The translations under genes were made by a program, and so were the position numbers. Shown piece after piece: positions 7,047-12,394 of a stretch of 14,044 bases of DNA. Under the pieces are notes generated by a model. The model was not told where the DNA came from. It was given only the letters and a program-made list of their open reading frames with translations, and made no database searches. Numbering within the stretch: the first letter of the stretch is position 1; every line of letters begins with the position of its first letter. The stretch spans positions 1 through 14,044 of the forward strand of contig JAISAA010000316.1 of NCBI GenBank assembly GCA_031266955.1, in the 5' to 3' direction. The DNA is from Oscillospiraceae bacterium (GTDB taxonomy: Bacteria; Bacillota; Clostridia; Oscillospirales; Oscillospiraceae).

Positions 7047-8591
7047 TTGGAACACAAAAAACAATCTCTTTTCGGCGCGCGGGATATGACCGTGGGGCGG
7101 CCTTTGAGCGCTATGATGTGGTTCGCGGTGCCGCTGCTTATCGGCAACATCGCGCAGCTTATGTACAACACGGCGGACTCCATCGTCGTCGGCAGGATGA
7201 TAAGCTCAAACGCGCTCGCCGCGGTCGGGGCGAGCACGCCTATACAAACGCTGTTCTTCGTGTTTTTTATGACGGTCGGGACCGGCGTGTCCGTGCTTGT
7301 GTCTCAGCATTTCGGCGCCAAGGACTTTGACAAGCTGTCGCAGACCGTCGGCACGGCGCTCACGCTGACTCTGATAGTCACGCTTTTTATCACGGCGATA
7401 GGGATACCGCTCTCCCAGCCGATACTGCGCCTGACGAAGGTCGCGCCGGAGATCATGGGCTACGCCCGCGATTATCTGCTCGTAATGTTCATCGGGACCG
7501 TGGGGCAAGGCTTTTACAACATTCTCTCCGGGATACTGCGCGGTATGGGAGAGTCCATTTTCCCGCTGATAGTGCTCATAGGCACGGCGCTGCTGAATAT
7601 CGCGTTAGACATTTTATTCGTCGGGCCGCTTCAAATGGAGGTGGCCGGCGCGGCGATCGCGACTATCATCTGCCAATATATATCGGCGGTCGTGTGCCTG
7701 ATACGGCTGCTGCATATGCGGGGGGCTGAAATTACGGGCTTTGCGTCCGGTTCCGCCGGGCGCAGTGATTGCAATCACGTCGCGCGAGAGCGCGACAGCC
7801 GGGCGCCCGCGTCGGGCGCCTTGTTTCGTGTCACACGGGCTTTTCTCATTCCAAAAAAGTCGATAATAGCGCAGATTGCGAAAATCGGGCTGCCGTCCGG
7901 CGTGCAGCAGGGCATACTCTCCACGTCGTATATATTTGTGCAGTCTCTTATCAACAGCGTCGTCATATTCGACTCCGCGGGGATGGCGTCGAACACGATA
8001 TTCGCGGCGATAAACGTTGCGATCTCAAAGGTTGACAACATCGCGATGCTTCCGAACCAGGCTTTCAGCATGGCGGGCGCGACGTTCGCGGGGCAGAATA
8101 TCGGCGCGGGGCGGCTTGACCGCGTTAGGCAGGGCTTTAAGATAATTCTGCTGACGTCGCTGTCCGTATCCGCCGCGCTGATCGTTCTGATAACGCTTTT
8201 CGGCGGCGATCTGATGAAGCTTTTCATAGATATAAACGAGCCGGACGGGCCGCTGATAATCGCGCGCGGCGTTCCGATGCAACGCATAATGGTCTGGTGC
8301 TATTTGGCGATGTCGCTTACGCAGGCGTCCGGCGGGGTGCTGCGCGGCGCGGGCGACACGTTCCCCGTCATGTGCTTTACGATAATCGGCACGGTGTTTA
8401 TGCGTATGCCGATGGCGTATTTTATGGTGCGCGCGTCGAAAAGCGCGGAGTTCCCGGCCGGCGACCCCGCGGGGGTGTATTGGTCGATGCTGATCTGCTT
8501 CACCCTTGTGGCGGGGGCCTGCGGCGTGTATTACGCGACGGGGAGATGGAAGCGCAAGGCGTTAGAGCGCGCAGCCGTCCGCAGCTCATAG
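7047..8591 (+). CDS. MATE-family multidrug/cation antiporter with an internal insertion
   Basis: This 514-residue protein has two homologous halves of about six helices each, typical of Na+- or H+-coupled MATE exporters. The first half starts with FAVPLLIGNIAQLMYNTADSIVVG and the second with KIGLPSGVQQGILSTSYIFVQSLIN; typical features also include GAATPIQ-like GASTPIQ and GQNIGAGR. Start TTG 7047 has AGGAGG seven bases upstream. The cytoplasmic linker between the halves is about 37 residues longer than I expect (residues 229-265), low in hydrophobics and rich in A, G, R and S; it is encoded by repeat copy B. If that repeat inserted recently the linker may tolerate it, as both halves look intact. 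It probably belongs to the ABC operon, and a terminator follows at 8662. Confidence 0.9.
   Translation: MEHKKQSLFGARDMTVGRPLSAMMWFAVPLLIGNIAQLMYNTADSIVVGRMISSNALAAVGASTPIQTLFFVFFMTVGTGVSVLVSQHFGAKDFDKLSQTVGTALTLTLIVTLFITAIGIPLSQPILRLTKVAPEIMGYARDYLLVMFIGTVGQGFYNILSGILRGMGESIFPLIVLIGTALLNIALDILFVGPLQMEVAGAAIATIICQYISAVVCLIRLLHMRGAEITGFASGSAGRSDCNHVARERDSRAPASGALFRVTRAFLIPKKSIIAQIAKIGLPSGVQQGILSTSYIFVQSLINSVVIFDSAGMASNTIFAAINVAISKVDNIAMLPNQAFSMAGATFAGQNIGAGRLDRVRQGFKIILLTSLSVSAALIVLITLFGGDLMKLFIDINEPDGPLIIARGVPMQRIMVWCYLAMSLTQASGGVLRGAGDTFPVMCFTIIGTVFMRMPMAYFMVRASKSAEFPAGDPAGVYWSMLICFTLVAGACGVYYATGRWKRKALERAAVRSS
7730..7843 (+). repeat. Hairpin-rich repeat element, copy B (inside the MATE gene)
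   Basis: The segment contains, in order, AATTACGGGCT (7730-7740), the perfect palindrome GTGATTGCAATCAC (7764-7777), GTCGCGC-GAGA-GCGCGAC (7779-7796), GGCGCCC-GCGTC-GGGCGCC and CGTGT-C-ACACG. Such a run of consecutive hairpins is not expected from a membrane-protein gene and coincides with the over-long linker of the protein. Blocks are collinear with copy A. It keeps the reading frame open. The exact borders are uncertain. Confidence 0.6.
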
Positions 8592-8661
8592 TTTTTCAGA
8601 CGCAGAAGCTTTCTTGTCTAAAAGGTTAATTTGCGTATAAATCGGATTTTTCCGAAATCAA

Positions 8662-8690
8662 AAGGCGCGGTGTAGCCGCGCCTTGTTGTA
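8662..8690 (+). terminator. Intrinsic terminator of the efflux operon
   Basis: AAGGCGCGG (8662-8670), loop TGTAG, and the exact complement CCGCGCCTT (8676-8684), followed by the U-rich GTTGTA. It lies 71 nt after the MATE stop. A smaller hairpin TCGGA-TTTT-TCCGA precedes it. Confidence 0.65.
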
Positions 8691-8708
8691 TGGGTTTCGC
8701 GTTTACGG

Positions 8709-8729
8709 GGCGGGCTTGCCCATCCCGCC
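8709..8729. repeat. Short intergenic palindrome
   Basis: GGCGGG (8709-8714) and CCCGCC (8724-8729) bracket CTTGCCCAT. It resembles in base content the GTAGGGGC-type palindromes found elsewhere in the window but lacks the GTA lead-in. Its role is unknown. Confidence 0.35.
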
Positions 8730-8776
8730 GTCCTATATATTGTGTTAACGATGAGATTATTATTTTCAGACGATCC

Positions 8777-8803
8777 GGGGCGCGGCGTGCCGCGCCCCTA
8801 CGG
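8777..8803 (-). repeat. CCGTAGGGGC-type palindromic repeat, copy 1
   Basis: On the - strand it reads CCGTA followed by GGGGCGCGGC-AC-GCCGCGCCCC, a perfect 10-bp stem. The same CCGTAGGGGC lead-in occurs twice at 10699-10749 on the + strand with different stem sequences. It ends eight bases before the -35 box of the ECF gene. Confidence 0.55.
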
Positions 8804-8810
8804 AAATCTG

Positions 8811-8839
8811 TTTACATCGCGCGCGCTTTGATGTATAAT
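8811..8839 (+). promoter_or_regulatory. Promoter of the ECF S-component gene
   Basis: TTTACA (8811-8816) and a perfect TATAAT (8834-8839) with a 17-nt spacer. The predicted start is near 8846, so the gene is transcribed separately from the efflux operon. No riboswitch would fit in the short leader. Confidence 0.65.
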
Positions 8840-8893
8840 GAACGCGGATGAATCCTCACATAAAATATGCGAATAAAAGGAATGGCGGCGGCG

Positions 8894-9385
8894 ATGGGTC
8901 TGAATATCAAAAAACTTGCGGCGGCTTCGCTTTTTGCGGCGCTGATTTTTGTCGTCACGGGCTTTTTGGCGGTGCGCATACCGAATACGACGGGATATTT
9001 GCATCCCGGGGATACCGTGATATACGCGGCGGCGTATCTTGTCGGCGAACCTCTCGCGGCGGCGTCCGCCGCTGTTGGCGCGGTTTTGGCCGACATCGCA
9101 GCCGGGGCCGTCGTCTACGTTCCGGCGACCGCCGTCATAAAGGGTGCGATGGCGCTTTTGGCGTCTGCGCTGATAAAACGCGGCGGCGCGCGGGCATACG
9201 TGCTCGCGTCCCTCGCCGGGGGCGCGGTCATGACGCTGGGGTACGCCGTTTACGAGCTCGCGCTTTTCGGCGCGGCTTACGCTTTGACGGGGCTCCCGTT
9301 CAACTGCCTGCAATCGCTTGTAAGCGCCGCGCTGTCGGCGGCTGTGTTCGGCGCCGTCCGGCGGCTTAAAAATATTTTGGAGTAA
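8894..9385 (+). CDS. ECF transporter S component (substrate-binding membrane subunit)
   Basis: The product is 163 residues from ATG 8894 and almost entirely hydrophobic, with about five to six membrane segments. It matches the ECF riboflavin-type S-component family: an N-terminal KKLAAASLFAALIFV segment, then HPGDTVIYAAAYLVGEPLAA and a conserved ADIAAGAVVYVPATAVIKG region, where the substrate loop and coupling helix lie. S components bind a vitamin or related compound and dock on a shared EcfA/A'/T module. No ATPase or EcfT gene is present, so it probably uses a module encoded elsewhere. The substrate cannot be deduced. In-frame ATGs at 8867 and 8882 are alternatives; I prefer 8894 by family alignment and the upstream AAAAGGA (12 nt away, rather far). 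Confidence 0.82.
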   Translation: MGLNIKKLAAASLFAALIFVVTGFLAVRIPNTTGYLHPGDTVIYAAAYLVGEPLAAASAAVGAVLADIAAGAVVYVPATAVIKGAMALLASALIKRGGARAYVLASLAGGAVMTLGYAVYELALFGAAYALTGLPFNCLQSLVSAALSAAVFGAVRRLKNILE

Positions 9386-9399
9386 CGGACTTTCGTTAC
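9382..9399. other. Small hairpin holding both convergent stop codons
   Basis: GTAACG (9382-9387) and CGTTAC (9394-9399) form a 6-bp inverted repeat that contains the TAA of the ECF gene and the TAA of the SLH gene. Only 10 bp separate the two genes, and no stronger terminator is seen between them. Confidence 0.35.
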
Positions 9400-10622
9400 G
9401 CGGCTGTATCCGTATCCGGCGGCGTAAGCTCCTGTGTCTGCGGCGGTACGCGTCCGGCGAAATTTTTGATTATCTGCGCCACCTCGGCGCGCGTGGCCGT
9501 GTTCCTCGGCAGCAATTTGCCGTTCGCGCCGGACAGGACAGACTGGCTGACCGCCCATTTCATAGGCGCGGAGGCGTAATCTGCTACGTCGCCGAAGTCC
9601 GGGAACAACTCACCCGCGCCGTCCGGAACCGAAAGCTCCTCGCCGAGCCAGTAGGCGTAACGGTACATCACCGCCGCCATCTGCTCGCGCGTGACGACTA
9701 AATCGGGCTTGAACGTGCCGTCCTCATACCCGAGGACGACGCCGGTGGACGAAGCCCACGCGACATACGGCGCGTAATACGCGTCCGGCAAAACGTCCGG
9801 GAACGCTCGTATCGCGGGCTCCGCGGCGGGGGGCTCCGATGTCTCTTCTTCGGCGGTCCCGGAAGCTGACGGCGACGGCTCGGGGCTTTCCTCGCCGGGC
9901 GGCGTCTGCTCGGAATATAAAGATATATCGACGCCCTCAAGCCGCCCGAGCACGGTCACGAACATCGCCCGCGTCATCGGCGTTCCGGGCGAAAATTCCG
10001 TCGGGGACGTCCCGTTGTACAGCTTGTTCACATAGACGTAATCGACGGCCGGGTAAAACCACTCGCGCGCGCCCACGTCGGCGAAAACGGGATGATGCGC
10101 CAGCGCCTCGCCGTCGAGCCTGCAATAACCGTCTATCACGACCGACGCGACGCCGACGGAGCCGAACGAAAGCGCGCCGCCCTCCGACGCCATATATCGG
10201 CGCCCGCGGACAGGGGCAAACGCGCCGGAAACGGCCGTCCCCTCCGTCAAATCGAGAGTGTCCCCGGCGGATATGACCGCCGACGTCTCACCCGATGTCA
10301 GCATAAAAATCGCGCCGGGCGCGAGACTTAGCGTCTGTCCCGGAAAAATCTCAGTCGTGTCGGACATCGCGCGGAGCGTATAGCCTGCCGGCGGCGTAAG
10401 CGGCCTGCCCGAGCCCGTCTGCGAGGTCAGCCGGAGATATGCTGAGTCAAACGACTTTTCTACGGCGGCGTCAAGCTCCGCCGTGAGCGCCGCGCGGTAT
10501 CCCCCGACGAGCCAGGAAAGCGGGACAAGCGGATCGTCCTGCCCGCCCGCCGCGCCGAGCGAGAGAACAAGCGCGGCTGTGAGCGCCGCCGCTAAAAATG
10601 ACTTTACGATGTGTCTTTTCAT
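9396..10622 (-). CDS. Secreted S-layer-homology (SLH) domain protein
   Basis: The 408-residue protein begins with a clear signal peptide (MKRHIVKSFL, hydrophobic 9-25). A beta-rich region of unknown family follows (about 80-175), then SLH repeats at about 178-237, 272-330 and 339-395, each with the F-x-D-V...A-V-x-W/Y and TR-A/E-x pattern (FADVGAREW; FPDVLPDAYYAPYVAWA; FPDFGDVADYASAPMKWAV). A P/E/S/T-rich linker (238-270) separates the first repeat from the other two. SLH triplets bind pyruvylated secondary cell-wall polymers and anchor proteins to the surface. The start is fixed by the signal peptide; the open frame extends far upstream, but that part overlaps the promoter and intergenic repeats. 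No Shine-Dalgarno precedes the ATG. Confidence 0.9.
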   Translation of the reverse strand: MKRHIVKSFLAAALTAALVLSLGAAGGQDDPLVPLSWLVGGYRAALTAELDAAVEKSFDSAYLRLTSQTGSGRPLTPPAGYTLRAMSDTTEIFPGQTLSLAPGAIFMLTSGETSAVISAGDTLDLTEGTAVSGAFAPVRGRRYMASEGGALSFGSVGVASVVIDGYCRLDGEALAHHPVFADVGAREWFYPAVDYVYVNKLYNGTSPTEFSPGTPMTRAMFVTVLGRLEGVDISLYSEQTPPGEESPEPSPSASGTAEEETSEPPAAEPAIRAFPDVLPDAYYAPYVAWASSTGVVLGYEDGTFKPDLVVTREQMAAVMYRYAYWLGEELSVPDGAGELFPDFGDVADYASAPMKWAVSQSVLSGANGKLLPRNTATRAEVAQIIKNFAGRVPPQTQELTPPDTDTAA

Positions 10623-10628
10623 AAGCGC

Positions 10629-10657
10629 ATTATACGGTATGCGGCGGGCCTTGTCAA
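10629..10657 (-). promoter_or_regulatory. Perfect consensus promoter, probably giving a leaderless SLH mRNA
   Basis: On the - strand TTGACA (10657-10652), a 17-nt spacer and TATAAT (10634-10629) match the sigma-A consensus exactly. Only six bases lie between the -10 box and the ATG at 10622, so transcription should begin at or next to the start codon. Confidence 0.8.
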
Positions 10658-10688
10658 TAAAAAGAGAATTTTGGCGCATACCCCCCGG

Positions 10689-10766
10689 TTCCGCCGTCCC
10701 GTAGGGGCCGACGTCCTCGGCGGCCCGCCGTTCCCCGTCCCGTAGGGGCGAACTGTGTTCGCCCGG
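10689..10766 (+). repeat. Two CCGTAGGGGC-type palindromic repeats in tandem
   Basis: TTCCGCCGTCCCGTAGGGGC (10689-10708) and TTCCCCGTCCCGTAGGGGC (10731-10749) are near-identical direct repeats. Each opens a hairpin; the second is perfect: GGGCGAAC-TGT-GTTCGCCC (10746-10764). The first forms a bulged stem. Together with the copy at 8777-8803 they make a dispersed family with conserved lead-in and variable stem. Confidence 0.6.
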
Positions 10767-10787
10767 TTTCCTTGTTTGGGGTATCCC

Positions 10788-10866
10788 TTTTCGCCTGCGC
10801 GGCGGGCGCCCCCTTTCTCGGTCACGAGAAAGGGGGTAAAGAGTGACCAAAGGAAGTATCCTTTGG
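10788..10866 (+). repeat. Left copy of the inverted repeat flanking the island
   Basis: Bases 10790-10818 are identical to the reverse complement of 11308-11336 (29 bp). They lead into a perfect 12-bp hairpin CCCCCTTTCTCG-GTCA-CGAGAAAGGGGG (10809-10836), then GTGACCAAAGG and a further hairpin CCAAAGGA-AGTA-TCCTTTGG (10847-10866). Confidence 0.65.
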
Positions 10867-11023
10867 AATCCTCTGAATCGCGGGGGCTTACGGGGGGTGT
10901 TTGCAGCCGGTGGGCGCAGTGCTGTCATTTTGGGATTGTATCAAAATTTGCATTGCTGTGGCACTCTGCGTCAACACGCGAATCCACTCGTTTCGCTGCC
11001 GCCCTGCTGTGCGAACGGGAAGA

Positions 11024-11129
11024 ACAACCCCCGCCCCTGCGGGGCACCCCCTTCTGAGAAGGGGGCATTTTCAGGAGGCATCTCAAGCCCCCTTCTCGGA
11101 AGGGGGTGGCGCGTAGCGCCGGGGGTTGT
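11024..11129. repeat. Central 44-bp inverted repeat of the island
   Basis: The left arm (11024-11067) and the right arm (11086-11129) are imperfect reverse complements around an 18-bp spacer. Each arm also folds by itself: CCCCCTTC-TGA-GAAGGGGG on the left, CCCCCTTC-TCG-GAAGGGGG and GGCGC-GTA-GCGCC on the right. Its centre nearly coincides with the centre of the outer inverted pair. Confidence 0.6.
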
Positions 11130-11178
11130 GTCCCGCGTCCTGCGTCCCGGGGGAAATCCAAAGGGGGGCGCGCCGCCT

Positions 11179-11224
11179 CGTCGCGCGAATGCGCGTGCCC
11201 CGTGCGCGCACGCACGTTACATCA
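11179..11224 (+). repeat. Hairpin-rich repeat element, copy C (partial)
   Basis: Starts with CGTCGCGCG-AAT-GCGCG and shares CCCCGTGC and GCACGTT in order with the MATE-leader copy at 6991-7034; by hand alignment about 36 of 44 positions agree. It includes the perfect palindrome CGTGCGCGCACG (11201-11212). Confidence 0.55.
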
Positions 11225-11276
11225 AACATCCGCCCGCTGGCGCGCGGTGCCGAGGGAAATCGACATCCCTCTCCCG

Positions 11277-11338
11277 TGGTCGTTCTTTCCCCCCTTTCTT
11301 TCGACAAAGAAAGGGGGCGCCCGCCGCGCAGGCGAAAA
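11277..11338 (-). repeat. Right copy of the inverted repeat flanking the island
   Basis: The reverse orientation of the element at 10788. It contains the 29-bp identical core (11308-11336) and a perfect hairpin CCCCCTTTCTTT-CGAC-AAAGAAAGGGGG (11290-11317). The hairpin tips differ from the left copy (TTT/AAA against TCG/CGA) with both strands changed, so pairing is kept. It directly adjoins the mraY terminator. Confidence 0.65.
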
Positions 11339-11363
11339 AAGCAGCTTGCGCCGCACGGCGCAA
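11335..11363 (-). terminator. Intrinsic terminator downstream of mraY
   Basis: On the - strand the perfect 8-bp hairpin TTGCGCCG-TG-CGGCGCAA (11363-11346) is followed by GCTGC and six T (11340-11335). It begins 23 nt after the mraY stop codon. The five bases between stem and T-run are longer than ideal. The T-run belongs partly to the adjacent repeat. Confidence 0.6.
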
Positions 11364-11386
11364 TGTTTTTATGCGTTTTTGAGCGC

Positions 11387-12394
11387 TCATACCCAATACC
11401 TCATTCTGACTCCAAAATACGATAAGACCGCAAACGCGGCGCTTACTCCCGTGAACACGAAAAACAGCTTATATTCGCTCCAGCCGCTGAGCTCGAAATG
11501 GTGGTGTATCGGCGCCATCCTGAAAAAGCGCTTGCCGTGAGAAAGCTTGAACCAGCCCACCTGTATGACGTCCGACAGCGCCTCGACGAAATACACAAAG
11601 CCGAGCGTGATAAGTATAAGCGGCATATCGAGCACGAACGCCAGCGCCGCGACGGAGCCGCCGATGAACTGCGCGCCGGTCTCGCCCATAAAAAGTTTCG
11701 CCGGGTGCATATTGAACAGCAAAAAGCCCAAAAGCCCGCCCGCGAACGCCGATGAATATATGCCCGCCCCGCTCGCTTTAAGCCCGGCGGGCGCGCCGCC
11801 CAGCAGGCTTATCGCGGCGAAGCAGACGGCTATCGGCAGCGTCACTCCCGCGGCGAGGCCGTCCGCGCCGTCCGTCAGGTTCGCGCCGTTGACCTCGGCG
11901 ACGATGACAAACGCCGCGAACGCGAGATAAACCGGCTCCGGCAGCGGGACTGTTATATTCGCGAACGGGATGTATAAATTCGGCGTCAAATTCCCGGCCG
12001 CCCTCACGAGCAGAACAAACGCCAGCGCTATGACAAGCTGCAATATAAACTTCTGCGACGCTGTGAGGCCCAGGTTGTGTTTTTTCCTGAGCTTTTCAAC
12101 GTCGTCGATAAAGCCGATAACGCCGTAAACGGCGGCGAGCGCCAGCGGCAGCAGCGCCGTGTAATCCCCCCGCGCAATATTCGGCAGCCCGACCGTGAAG
12201 CTGACGGCAACGACTGCGAAGATAAACGTGACGCCGCCGAGTATCGGCGTGCCTTGCTTTGAGAGATGGCTTGCCGGGCCGTCCTGCCTTATATGCTGCA
12301 CGGCGTTAAGCCGCCGCAGGACCGGCAGCGCGATAAACGCGGAAGCCGCCGCCGCGGCAAACGCTATGGCAAACGCTGTGATGAGCGTGTTCAT
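11387..12394 (-). CDS. mraY: Phospho-N-acetylmuramoyl-pentapeptide transferase (MraY)
   Basis: MraY makes lipid I by moving phospho-MurNAc-pentapeptide from UDP to undecaprenyl phosphate at the inner face of the membrane. The 335-residue, ten-helix-type protein shows the family marks: HLSKQGTPILGG (43-54), GFIDDVEK (94-101, Asp97/Asp98), NGANLTDGADGLA (169-181) and APIHHHFELSGWSE (294-307). The third catalytic motif reads FMGETGAQFIGG, with Glu238 (GAG) where nearly all members have Asp (MGDTGS), and Ala for Ser. The ATG follows AAAAGGAGG closely and overlaps the murE stop as ATGA, so the two are coupled. It is slightly longer than the usual ~320 residues. It is the last gene of the cluster here. 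Confidence 0.96.
   Translation of the reverse strand: MNTLITAFAIAFAAAAASAFIALPVLRRLNAVQHIRQDGPASHLSKQGTPILGGVTFIFAVVAVSFTVGLPNIARGDYTALLPLALAAVYGVIGFIDDVEKLRKKHNLGLTASQKFILQLVIALAFVLLVRAAGNLTPNLYIPFANITVPLPEPVYLAFAAFVIVAEVNGANLTDGADGLAAGVTLPIAVCFAAISLLGGAPAGLKASGAGIYSSAFAGGLLGFLLFNMHPAKLFMGETGAQFIGGSVAALAFVLDMPLILITLGFVYFVEALSDVIQVGWFKLSHGKRFFRMAPIHHHFELSGWSEYKLFFVFTGVSAAFAVLSYFGVRMRYWV

Larger units (their letters stand above)
10623..11386. other. Non-coding repeat island between the SLH gene and mraY
   Basis: These 764 bases hold the SLH promoter, two CCGTAGGGGC palindromes, an inverted pair of 29-bp-core repeats about 490 bp apart, a central 44-bp inverted repeat, copy C of the hairpin element and the mraY terminator. 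Open frames crossing it (for example 10843-11382, +) translate the repeats and show no domain or ribosome binding site. The stretches 10867-11023 and 11130-11178 show no recognisable feature. Confidence 0.7.

Noticed and set aside
7734..7843. Nine-base direct repeat ACGGGCTTT at 7734-7742 and 7835-7843 as a target-site duplication around repeat copy B
   Set aside because: The copies are 101 bp apart; removing 101 bp would shift the MATE frame, so a simple insertion with this duplication cannot explain the present gene. The motif may be part of the element.
10623..10928. N-terminal extension of the SLH protein on the - strand
   Set aside because: It would run through two palindromic repeats and the consensus promoter, and would bury the signal peptide.
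10790..11336. A 547-bp transposon or MITE bounded by the 29-bp inverted repeats
   Set aside because: No target-site duplication is seen next to the ends, there is no transposase, and the repeats themselves extend inward as hairpins. A non-autonomous element is not excluded but is not supported.
10843..11540. Several open frames on both strands across the repeat island
   Set aside because: They translate G+C-rich palindromes, lack ribosome binding sites and domains, and overlap each other or mraY.
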